Shown: positions 11,451 through 21,300 of the stretch, one piece after another | Layout of the letters: every line of letters begins with the position of its first letter | Position numbering within the stretch: position 1 is the stretch's first letter | Assembly (NCBI RefSeq): GCF_030247195.1 | Contig: NC_080672.1 | Span: forward strand, 191,299,810-191,363,809 | Direction of reading: 5' to 3' | Source: Topomyia yanbarensis | Lineage: Eukaryota > Arthropoda > Insecta > Diptera > Culicidae | Length of the DNA: 64,000 nt | Translations under genes and position numbers: made by a program | The notes under the pieces: generated by a model | The model's input: only the letters and a program-made list of their open reading frames with translations | The model's database searches: none | What the model was told of the DNA's origin: nothing

Positions 11451-11653
11451 CCACCTGTTACAACTGAATTTCGGATGCTTTTCTCACAGCAAGGTCGAAG
11501 CATTCTCCGCTTGAATCTGCTCAAGCTGTAAATGTTTTTAATTTAATGTAATAATTTTCAGCTCAATATAATTTTGTCTAATTGTACTCACAATTTGTTT
11601 TCCGAATAACAACTTCTCAATCGCAACAGAATGTATCTATTGATTTATTTTTA

Positions 11654-12802
11654 GGGTGATGAGCCTATTATCGCTTTGTTTCTATTATCACGCTACCCAT
11701 TTGAAGCCGTTGGTTAGAGCAGTGTCCACCATCTTTGTTTAACGCATTGAGTCAAATGGTAGCGCAACAATAGGGGCACTCGATTCGTGTTTTCGTTGCG
11801 CTCAAACACGAGAATTTCACTGTTTTCAGCGCATGTAGGGGAAGATGGGGTAAAACGCACCCCCTAAGGAAATATGCTCATAACTAAGCTATAGAACATC
11901 AATTGGGAGAATTTTATTAATGATATCGTTTAGCCAACATTTTCCTCTGTAATCAAAATCATAACGCTTTGCAAAATATTCAAAAACATGAAAATAATTC
12001 AATTTTTCAAAATCAATAAAAATCACCTTTTGAAAAATAAGCGGGGCAAAACGCTCCTGAGTGGGGGCAAAATGCACCACAACAACGGGGCATAATGCCC
12101 TACAACAACGGGGTAGAATGCACCGCAACAACGGGGCATAATGCTCGGCGAACAAGCAAGTAGTTTTGTTTTCTGACGAGATTTCACAAAAGCGTGCCAT
12201 TAAATAGCCTTAGGTTATGCAATTGGTAGGTTTTCACAACGATTTTTCTGCTTTCGATTAAAAATCAGAAAAAACAGAGAAGAGGGCATTTTGCCTCCGA
12301 TGGAGCAGAGATATAAATTTAGCAAAAAGTGAATTATTTTGTAGATTTTTCATATGTAGTGCGACAGAATAACGAACAGCGGTATAAATAGAACTGGAAT
12401 GCTCAAATATAATAGTAAAACAGCATTTATAAGAGCGGAAAATCCTTGTTGTACGAGCCACAATAATTACATGAGAAGAGCACGTTATTGTTTTTTATTT
12501 ATTTCTCGAGCTGCTATTGATGTACGGTTATCAAACTTTGACAAAGTATGTTTACTATGGCTGACTTCCGACTGGTGTTACCGTTTTCTAGAAATTTTCA
12601 GCTGTTTTAGATATAAGCAAGGGGTGCATATTGCCCCAGGGGTGCGTTTTACCCCATCTTCCCCTATGTTATTATCTTGGCCCTTAACAACGAAGCAAAG
12701 CTGTTGATGCCAATTTGTACGCATTCCATTGTTTGTAGGCCGATTAATTAATGAATCAGTGAGGCGCCCTCCTTAGTATGGCGAAAATAGGCACTTCACC
12801 CT
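11654..12802. mobile_element. TA-flanked MITE in the BEL A 3' LTR
   Basis: The ends read GGGTGATGAGCCTATTATCGC (first 20 bases decisive) and, as reverse complement, the same motif with three mismatches. TA lies on both sides, and removing the element plus one TA recreates the uninterrupted 5' LTR sequence. TA target and short TIRs suggest a Tc1/mariner-like or other TA-targeting MITE. No transposase is seen. It hosts a second MITE at 11838-12664. Confidence 0.82.
11838..12664. mobile_element. Second TA-flanked MITE nested in the first
   Basis: Inverted ends GGGGAAGATGGGGTAAAACG and its reverse complement continue as a perfect match for about 26 bp, with TA on each side (11836-11837 and 12665-12666). 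Inside, 12048-12145 holds short tandem copies of a CAACAACGGGGCATAATGC-like unit. The 827-bp element has no coding capacity. Confidence 0.85.
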
Positions 12803-13017
12803 ATATGGAATAATATTTAAATTTATAACAAAGTATATTTATTTTTAAGTAGAAAATAATTTGCTCCTAGCTTTTCAAGGGATTGCAAAAAACTGATTTT
12901 TTTGGTTCACTTTCCTGTCAGTCGTTTTCGTTGCCAAAGATGGGTTGTCAGATGCGACGCAACTGGTATAACACTGACTCAGTCCGATTTGCGTACGAGG
13001 GGTATTTGTCCGCAACA

Positions 13018-13034
13018 TCCTCCCCCACCCCGAT
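13018..13034 (-). other. BEL A polypurine tract
   Basis: On the minus strand GGGGTGGGGGAGGA directly precedes the 3' LTR start (TGTTGCGG). This is the position and composition of the plus-strand primer of LTR elements. BEL B has an equivalent GGGTGGGGGAT before its 3' LTR. Confidence 0.75.
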
Positions 13035-13157
13035 CAGAATGAAATAACAAGATTATAACCGAACACAATTTTTTGTAATATATTGTCTTATAAATTAGGT
13101 CTCGTTAGTAGTTAAAATAACAGAAATTTATAACAATTAACAATACGAGATATAGTT

Positions 13158-15253
13158 TTAAAATATTTCTGTTATGTGTTTCTGATCGGGACGTGTCGCT
13201 AGAACTTCCGGTTCGACGTCACCTCCAGCATGGACATCCAGCAAGGCCAGCTTAGTTACAGGTCGATCACGCCTCACCGTACCCTCATAATCGCGTACGT
13301 CAGCCCGACGTGGTGTGCCGTCTCTACCCGGATAAGTTTTTACCACCCGACCTCTAAGCCAACGGTTTCTCACTCGCTCATTCGCGAACACTACCAAGTC
13401 ACCCTCTCTGATCGGACGAACGTCATTAAACCATTTGGTTCGTCTAGCTATCATAGGCTGGTACTCCTTCAACCAGCGCCGCCAAAACATGTCCAGTGTA
13501 TGTTGAATTTGATTCCAACTCCCCGTCAGTGCCATGCCCTCGTCCACAGGTGTCTACTCTGGTTATTTTACCCCAGTTGAGTTCAACATCAAAAAATGAT
13601 TTGGCGTCAGTGATTCATGAGTATCGCTCGCGATGGAAACGAAGGTCAACGGGCGCGAATTGATCATGCACTCGGCTTCAGCTGTTAGTGTTGCCAACGC
13701 TTCTTCATTGAGCTTCCGTTCAAATGGCAGTGCACCCAAAGCGACCTTAACCGAACGAACCATCCTTTCCCAACAACCCCCATGTGAGGAGCAGCCGGCG
13801 GGTTAAATCTGCAATGAATCGTCGTATCGCTTTCTTGCATGAGTCGGTTGATAGGTCATTCGCCAGTTCCAGGTGAATAGCCAGCGTTGCCAGGCAAGTG
13901 AACAGTGCGACCCACCTTTTCACCACAGACCGTCCAACCTTGACCAAGTATGGCCCGAAGTAGTCAATACCTGTATACGTAAACGCCCTTCTGAATGGTG
14001 TCAATCTAGCTAGCGACAAAGGTCCCATTCACAGGAGCGGCATTGTTGACCTGGCACCACATACACCGTTTTTTCGTCAAACGAATCTGTACTCTTAAGC
14101 CGGGCACGTAAAATCTCTGACGGACTTCGTTCACAATGGTTTCGTTGTTTGCATGACGAAATCTGCGATGATACCACGCTAGTAACAAGTCAGTGATGGC
14201 ATGTTGTTTGGCTAGGATTATGGAATACTTGGCATCGTATGTTAGGAAATCACTATTAACAACACGACTATCCACGCGAAGTATCCCGTAGTCGTCCATT
14301 ACCGGCGTCAGCTTCATAAGTGGAATTGTCTTCTCCAAACGTTTCATCGAGGATTTGTCGGCTTGAGCGTTGTGCTTTAACGTCGAAACTTCGTCCGGAT
14401 ATTTGTCTGATTGCACTAACGCCCAAAGAGTACGCTCTGCTTTCTGCAACTCGGCTGTCGTAAGTGCTCCTTTCTCGACTGGTCCCTTGTTGCAACATTG
14501 TTTCAAGTTGAACACAAAACGGTGAATGTACGCAACACTCCGCAGTAGACGTTCCCATTTAGAAAATTTTTCCAGATTCAGCAACGGTTTCGTTATAAAA
14601 TGACTAAAAACATATGCTGGTCTAAGTTCTTCCTCCGATTCCTTCGTCTCTTTCGTCGTTCTGCAATCCTTCGGCCACTCTTGCTGATCATCACATAAGA
14701 ACACAGGTCCAATCATGATACGGCTATCTGGTTCAAACGATGGACCACGTCCCCATTTTGTGGCTTCGTCAGCGACGTTGAGTTTAGTGGGGACCCATCT
14801 CCATTCTGCAACCGTAGACATAGTCAATATCTCGCTGATACGGAATGCAAAGAATGGCCGATAGCGACGTGGGTCAGACTTGATCCAGGAAAGGACAGTC
14901 GTGGCATCACTATGAAAGAACGTCTCTTAGATCTGTACTGAATGGTTCTCGACAATTGTTTTCCCTAACCGCACTCCTATCACTGCTGCCATTAACTCCA
15001 AGCGAGGGATTGACAAAGGTTTCAGCGGCGCCACTTTAGTTTTCGATGCAACTAGACAGCAACGTACTCGTTCTCGGTCCACGATGCGGAAATAAGCACA
15101 CGCTGCGAAGGCTTGTTCACTCGCGTCGACGAAAATATGCAGTTGTAGTGATCGGTATCTGACTGGATCGTAACCGGGAAAGTAACAACGGGGAATTTTG
15201 ACGTGATCCATCTTCCTTAGGACCGTTAACCACTGCTTCCATCGACCGAGCAC
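13158..15253 (-). pseudogene. BEL A pol: RNase H, integrase and C-terminal domain
   Basis: Descending from 15253: an RNase H-like region (HIFVDAS, then KTKVAPLKPLSIPRLEL), a linker (APTKLNVADEATKW-type), the H2C2 zinc region (HRRFRHANNET, CMWCQVN) at about 14006-14220, the integrase core start (TGIDYFGP) near 13980, and a DUF5641-type tail at 13158-13547 (RRTKWFNDVRP, GDLVV, WLRGRV). The frame is broken near 14927, 14028, 13750 and 13563. The segment with the second catalytic Asp of integrase is deleted after RRFIA and the region around the catalytic Glu is frameshifted, so integrase is dead. Confidence 0.85.
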
Positions 15254-15289
15254 TTTCAGGGGAACCTTCTCATCCCAGTCAGTTCTCGC

Positions 15290-15974
15290 TCAGTTCCGGA
15301 TTATAAACCCACCAGCGGCATGAACTTTTGCCACTTCTAACGCCAACTCAACAGCTTCATCAGGGTTGTCGAGACTATCAAGGTAGTCGTCGACATAATG
15401 TCTTTCTTTAATCGCTTTAGCAGCCCTTGGGTAGACTTCCGCATGTTCATGTGCATTTTTATTTTTCACGAATTGTGACTGTGCAGGAGAACAAGTTGCA
15501 CCAAAAATTGCTACGTCCATCACCATGACATCCATCGGCAAATCCGGCGAGTCTCTCCATTTGTATAACTGTGCGCTGCGATCTTCCTTTCGAATAACTA
15601 TTTGGTGGAACATCTCCATTATGTCTCCACAGATGGCCACCTCTCGTTCGCGGAATCCATACATCACCCGCAGTAATGATGCAAGTAAATCTGGACCGCT
15701 CAACATCTCCGTGTTCAACGATATACCTTTCACTTTAGCTGCCGCATCCCAAATAATTCTAACTTTCCCCGGTTTCTTGGGATTTAATACGACTCCCAAC
15801 GGTAGGAACCACGAACGTCTTGGGTCGAACTCATTCAATTCTGCCGGAGTCGCTTTGTGTGTGTAACCCTTCTCGTTCAGTTCAGCAATCTGTCGACGCA
15901 CGGTGTTGTATAGCTCTGGATCTCTGCTAAGCCGCTTCTCGAGACAAACCAAACGTTTCTCTGCCATAGATGTA
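15290..15974 (-). pseudogene. BEL A reverse transcriptase
   Basis: The minus-strand frame shows EKRLSRDPEL, RSWFLPLGVVLNPKKPGKVR, a motif A region (AICGDIMEMFHQI), a TCSPAQSQFVKNKN region and the catalytic HYVDDYLDS box, all typical of BEL/Pao RT. It joins the protease half at 20307 through the insertion: deleting 15975-20306 plus one 5-bp TSD gives a continuous FPDSTSMAEKR reading. The frame stops at 15290, and about 110 codons found in BEL B between RT and RNase H are missing. Confidence 0.88.
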
Positions 15975-16147
15975 CCAACGACACGACTAGACACTAGCAT
16001 TCCAAAACTGTATCGCAAATCTGACTACCCCTCAGTGACTCAGGTAACTGGTACTGTCAAATTTCAAATTACACGACAAAATGCATGAAACTAGCAACAC
16101 TTTGGAATCCGTTATTTATTTCAAATAGTTACCGTCGCAGTCCCTAG

Positions 16148-17826
16148 GTTACGAAGGGAAAAATAAAATGACAACAAAACAAACCCAAAGTTTTACAGAG
16201 GAATTTATCTTTCCCGTTAGCCCTTGCCTTAATGTACAGTAAAACGTGTTAAGATTACATAAAATGCTGATTGTTGTAACCAGCAGTGGTAAAATGTTTG
16301 GCATTGACAACATCAGTGGTAAGCAGCACTGGGTTTGATACCTTCCGGAGATAACCAGTTTCGGCAATGGGCAAAATATGAAACTGTTGGTACAGAGAAC
16401 TTCTCGATTCTATCCACTGGCAGCACAATGCGTTATCCTTGGTAGAGATAAACGTACTAAAAATGGAATAATCTATCAGTTCAATCCAATCACTGGACAA
16501 CCCGTAAACGGAGGAATCATTCAGTTGCCGTACAAAATTTAGCAGATAACTCTTCTGCACGAGACAGGGCCAGACTTTTTGAAAGGTTTGCTTATTCTGG
16601 ATGAGAAAACCGAAGCTCACGTATTACCGGAAAGTTCTGCCAAGTACGCTAACAACGCTGATCGTGAAACTACCACAATCAGGGGATATTTTTATTGAAT
16701 TCCGCTCTGGGAAGCTTAGTACGATTCCAATGTGGACCGTAAATCTCGGGGGAGCAGGAAAGGGACAGAAAATTATTGCAATCGAAGGTGAAAATCCAAT
16801 TGAACATGTGCACTCACAAGGTCGCGTTTTAGCCGATCGATCCGGGATGTACAAGTACATCAACCCCAATCTGGTTGCGGTGGCAACTCATGGGCCAGAC
16901 AACATACATAAATGTAGGTGACATGGTGTGAGTTTTCTATCGTACATCGAGTACTAAAAGATTTCTTTTCAGACATTTTGAACATTCATCTTTTGGACGT
17001 CGTATCAGGATCTATTGTATTTTCCATGTCACACAAACGCGTTCGACCACCGCTGCACATGGTGCACTCTGAAAACTGGCTCGTATATTCCTACTATAAT
17101 GACAAAGTTCGCCGAACAGAGATCTGTAGGTACAAAATGTACGTACGTATGTAAAATGTAAAACGTGTATATTTCATTTTTTTTTTTCTATTTGTAGCAT
17201 CCCTTGAACTGTACGAAGGCAAAACCCAAACCAATAGCACCGCGTGGAGTTCATTGGATGCCCCTCCGCTGCCAATGGTGGAGCGACAAACATACATTTT
17301 ACCAGTAGCCGTCGCTTCAATGAAAGAAACAATTACCGAGAAGGGCATTACAAATAAACATGTTCTCAGTAAGCAAATCTTCCTGTATATATAATTAGCT
17401 GACATCAACCAACACATTTAATAATTTACAGTCGGCCTTAGTACCGGTGTAATAGCTGAAATGTCCTGGGCATTATTGGATCCTAGGCGCCCAGTGACAT
17501 CGCCCGAAAAAGCCCGTGAAGAAGGCATCATTCCATACATGCCCGAGTTGCCGATGCCTCACGAGATAATCATCAACTACAACCAGACGATTGCAAACAT
17601 GAAGGGCATCTACACTGCTCCGTCAGGTCTGGAAAGTTCGTGCCTTGTGTTCGCTCACGGTTTGGACATATTCGTTACCAGAGTTGCTCCTTCGAAAACG
17701 TTCGATCTGTTGAAGGAGGATTTCGATTACTTTCTAATCACGGTCGTACTTGTGCTACTCTCTAGCACGTCTTATATTGTGAAGCTCTTCGCCTCGAGGG
17801 AAGCTGTCAAGCAAGCGTGGAAATAA
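16148..17826 (+). pseudogene. EMC1: ER membrane complex subunit 1, 3' half (captured pseudogene)
   Basis: Plus-strand exons encode the C-terminal half of EMC1, the large ER-membrane insertase subunit with a luminal beta-propeller. Motifs include SGKMFGIDNISGKQHW, FGNGQ, ILDEKTEAHVLP, GLSTGVIAEMSWALLDPRRP and the terminal YFLITVVLVLLSSTSYIVKL transmembrane segment followed by a KQAWK end. GT-AG introns lie at 16914-16972, 17126-17197 and 17369-17431. The first exon carries TGA (16336-16338) and TAG (16540-16542), both explainable as C-to-T changes, plus a one-base slip in a T run near 16690. The last three exons are open. Similarity begins about 16148; the 5' half is absent. Being unspliced, it was captured as DNA. 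Confidence 0.88.
17432..17826 (+). pseudogene. EMC1: EMC1 last exon (open)
   Basis: The final exon is intact from the acceptor at 17430-17431 to TAA 17824-17826. The stop overlaps an AATAAA-type signal (AAATAAAAGG). It contains the HEIIINYNQT region and the single C-terminal transmembrane helix. It is listed separately because, unlike the first exon, it has no lesion. Confidence 0.8.
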
Positions 17827-19240
17827 AAGGATAATGATAATAATTTAAGATATGCGCATCAGTGATATCTCGAAGACAGTAATAGGACATTTACACTTTA
17901 AATTAAGCATTATGTTGAATGTATCTTTCATCCAACTTCGTCACATTCTCGGAGTTCTCTGCAAGGTGGTTTTGGACTGGGAACAGCATCTGTTTTTTTT
18001 TCTTTTTAAATAAGAGTACATACAAAACATCTGGAGAAGCAACAGTAAAACTGTCGACTATTGCCGCATCCCGAGAGCGGATAGTCAGAAAAACCAATCA
18101 CAGGTAGAAAATAATTGCAGCTATGTTGATCTATAACAACGAATTGATTTTTCGAACGAATAATATTGGATCGAAAAAGATTACATATATAAAATTCGTC
18201 CTAAAGGAGTTGGATTGATTTGCAGTCTTCTACAATGTTGTATAACAAAAATATAATTCTTTGTTTCAACTTCGAACACGTTGGTCCGATAGCTAAACTT
18301 GTCCGATTTGACTCAAATTTAGAGTAGAAACTTCCAATGGAACTTGGAATCAACTCAGGAACGGGTCGATTAAGGTTGCACAGAGATTGGGCAAAAATCG
18401 AACACGAAAAAAGCAGTTTTTTCCACACCGTTTGTTAGATCTTCATAAAAATTAATCAGCTTATGTAGAATGTTGTTACAGTACTGCACACGCTGTGGAA
18501 AAAAAACTGCTTTTTTCGTTTTAGCTTTTCACCCCTTCTCTGTTCAACCTTAAGTTTTCAAAAGATCGCTTTTTTCTGGTCAGTCTGGTGTACATGCTTT
18601 TGTATTGTTATATTCTTAAATTCACATTGCGACTTTCCAGTTATGTCGTGCGCTAAATTACGCGCACGTTTAATTTGCATCAGTGTGAGTGTGAGAACAT
18701 TTTGTCAGCTTATTTTTGCTTCGTTCACTCTCAAATGTTTTATGTCTAGAAACAACTCTACAAAATGCTAGATTATCTCGAGATAGACGATATACGCTTT
18801 GCTCTTCGACATCGACCATGGCGAAACACGTTCCAACCAACGAATATTGATAGTTGGTACACCTCGACACTTTCAGTTCGAGCCTCTTTCTACTCGGATT
18901 TTCTGTCGGTAAGAGTAGTTTTCTGTTCCCTTTATTAAATAATATAGAAAAGGTTTTTTTCTTCTTGTTGATCATTTTATGCTGAGATATTACAATAAAT
19001 TGTATAACTTGAATTGAGTTTTCGAGCGCAAACTAATCAAAACTGATCATCCATCATGAATGGCTCCAACATATGCTCCTCTTTCGGCTGCGTTAATCCA
19101 CCGGTTAGCAAGATTTCCACTGCAAGCGCTGGCGTTGGATATAACTGCTGATGATGTACACCCAGAAGAAATTGACTTTCCCATTGCCGACGGAAGGGCA
19201 GCAGTGATACTTGAAATAGTCGTGGTCGGTTGAGCGGAGG
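17827..19240. other. Intergenic DNA between captured EMC1 and SGF29
   Basis: AT-rich sequence with no recognisable gene. An imperfect inverted repeat with about 58-bp arms (18373-18430 and 18490-18550, sharing ACGAAAAAAGCAGTTTTTTCC-like cores) could be a small foldback element. A minus-strand frame at 19105-19296 (HCCPSVGNGKVNFFWVYIIS) is open but not recognised. Confidence 0.45.
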
Positions 19241-19244
19241 ACTG

Positions 19245-20013
19245 TCAGGAACTGGCTCCTACTTTTTTGTTCGGTTTGATGGCAAGGACATACCACTGAG
19301 CAACATATAATGGTGGCGAGTAATCGTCCGCGTACGTAGGATCCTCAAAAAGTACTTCATATTCTTCATTGGCTGTCTGCGGAAGTTGATTAATAACTGC
19401 TTTATAAAAGCAGGTAGTTTGTGGATATAGTGCCAATACGGTTGTCCCTTTAGGGAAAACTGCCTGTCCATCTGTTTCCGGATTAGCTCTCATAAGAGGA
19501 AGCGGAACAATACGGCGCTTACTCAAAATGTGGCGATCCTTTTGCTCTTCATCAATATCGTCCACTTCGTACTTGTTGGCAGACGAGATGTATTGTACTA
19601 CTTCGGCAAGTATCCAATTTTCTTCATCTTCGAGACCTTTAACATGAGCGGCAACCATGTCACCCGGTTTTGCAACGTAAGTACTATCAGCCGGAACGCT
19701 ACCACAAAGCGGTGAAATTTTTTCTCCAGGTTTACTGACAAAGAGTGGTAGCGTTTGAGCCGAAATCTGTAGCATTTTCATAAGCGCACCTCTTCGGATT
19801 GTTTCTTTATTTCCCGCATTTACGAAGTTGGGTTCGTTTCTCTTCCGCTCATTCTCTATTTCAACAATAACCGATTTAAGCGAACGGAGTCGTTCCTACC
19901 CAAATGAAATGTTACGTATACTAAAAATTAAGAGTTTCGCTTTCGTTCTCATGATTTACCTGTAGTTGAAGCATCGCTTGTTCAGCAGTTAGCGGCGTAT
20001 TTATTGGACACCA
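19245..20013 (-). pseudogene. SGF29: SAGA-associated factor 29, tandem Tudor part
   Basis: The minus-strand main exon 19245-19895 encodes ETIRRGALMKMLQ, then the tandem Tudor domain: KPGDMVAAHV, NKYEVDDIDEE, LALYPQTTCFYKAVI, YEVLFEDP, ending VLAIKPNKK. The acidic pair in VDDID, the aromatic residues of the LYPQTTCFY strand and the F-D of LFEDP correspond to the H3K4me3-binding pocket of the family. A GT-AG intron (19896-19959) joins it to a short upstream coding piece (TAEQAMLQLQ, coiled coil) that fades near 20013. The N-terminal coiled coil and start are missing. The Tudor frame has no lesion. SGF29 normally recruits SAGA to H3K4me3. It is called a pseudogene because the 5' end is absent. 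Confidence 0.85.
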
Positions 20014-20306
20014 ACTTTTTTCAAAATAACTTCCTTATCAATGCGAACGTCCGTACAAAATGCAACTGTTTTATTATTAAATATTTAATAAGTTAATTCA
20101 TGGAGAACGCTGAACTAATCGAAAGCTTTACGGAATCAATATGGTTGCTATACAGCAACAGAAAATCAAATAAACAAAGAAGTGTTGCTGAAGAATTCTT
20201 TTTTTAACTGTTTCGGGGGGTGACTCAATGAACTGGTAACTGGCGGTAAACTACTCGGACACTTTTTCATCAGAAAGTTACATGAAGTTTCAGGTCGTGT
20301 CGTTGG

Positions 20307-21300
20307 ATGTACTATCTGGAAAATTCACGATATCACTTTTCCATAGAAGACCGGTTTGAAATCTACCACTGTCAGTACGTACAGTTGTTTCCTCCAGGAT
20401 CTTCCGGGCTCTTGAGTCTTGCTCACTCTCCTCTTTCGAAAAGGTGGTAATCCCCAAACTTTCTAAGCCAAAGAACTTTTGGACATGGGCGTGTACATCA
20501 TCATCGGCTGTTCTCGCGTTGATATGCATCTGACGGTGAGGGAATCGGTTGTCGTTTCCCCGTAGGCTTCCGTATACAGCCCATCCAATGCGTGTTTTAG
20601 TTGCGATCGGTTCACCGGTACCTCCTTCCCGCAGTTTCAGGGTGGCCAGCAAGTGAACATTATTCACCCCAACGATCAATCCGGGGTTTGTAGCTGTGAA
20701 GCTTTTCACTGGAAGCCCCTTGAGGTAATTGAAACGTTGTTCCATCTCGTAGAAGTTGACCGTTTGTTCTGGTAAACCTAAGTTCTCGACCACATACACT
20801 TCAGTTGCCTTATACCGACGGTCACAACCATCAGCCGAAACATTCAAAGTTACTTGTTTTGTAGACAGGTTTTTTTTAATTCCACCTGTCCAGTGGATAC
20901 ACAAGTCCTCGACCTTCCCTCCGAGACCCAACGCATCTGCTATCGATTTTTCCACCATGGTGACGGATGATCCGTCGTCGAGGAAAGCGAACGTGTTCAC
21001 TCGCCCTTTGCTTCCGTAGATCACTGGCAACATACGGAACAGAGTCGACGATGAAAGCACACGATGAACCGTAACGGTAGCATTGGTTATACCTGCACTC
21101 GGATTTGCTTCTACTGGTGGCTGATCATAATGAAGCAATCGATGGTGGCGCTTTTGACAACAGTTCACGCCACATATTTCTCCACGGCATGGCCAACATC
21201 TACGACAAAGCTGCTTCTCTTTCACTTCTTTCCATCGAGCATCGACAAACGGTTTTTTAAACGTCGCACAGGTTGCTATTTGGTGGCCTCCACCACCGCA
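20307..21300 (-). pseudogene. BEL A aspartic protease (A17/DUF1758 type)
   Basis: The minus-strand frame has a Cys/His-rich start (CRRCWPCRGEICGVNCCQKRHH), then the protease motif FAFLDDGSSVTMVEKSI with catalytic Asp, and a long stretch TNPGLIVGVNNVHLLATLKL typical of BEL/Pao protease. It then runs toward RT (TGLLWKSDIVNFPDS), where the 4.3-kb insertion interrupts it at 20307. In the normal element it matures the gag-pol polyprotein. Confidence 0.85.

Larger units (their letters stand above)
11456..13017 (-). repeat. BEL A 3' LTR, split by MITEs
   Basis: LTR sequence occupies 11456-11653 and 12803-13017, about 413 bp without the MITE. It matches the 5' LTR pieces at 23777-24012 and 27148-27266. 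The 5' LTR lacks about 57 bp present here near 11493-11549. Confidence 0.88.
15975..20306. mobile_element. 4.3-kb TIR segment carrying EMC1 and SGF29 fragments
   Basis: The ends are perfect 13-bp inverted repeats CCAACGACACGAC (15975-15987; reverse complement at 20294-20306), flanked by direct repeats ATGTA (15970-15974, 20307-20311). Removing the segment and one ATGTA restores the BEL A pol frame exactly. Subterminal direct repeats GTGACTCA-N3-AACTGGTA lie at 16035-16053 and 20220-20238. The cargo is EMC1 exons with introns on the plus strand and SGF29 exons on the minus strand. No transposase is visible. It behaves like a non-autonomous DNA transposon that captured host DNA. The superfamily is unknown; 5-bp TSDs occur in Transib, but the termini do not look like Transib. 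Confidence 0.82.

Noticed and set aside
15970..20311. BEL A inserted into a native EMC1-SGF29 locus
   Set aside because: The TSD and TIR geometry shows the host-gene block inside BEL pol, and deleting it restores one continuous pol frame. The BEL's own TSD (CCACC) lies at 11451 and 27267.
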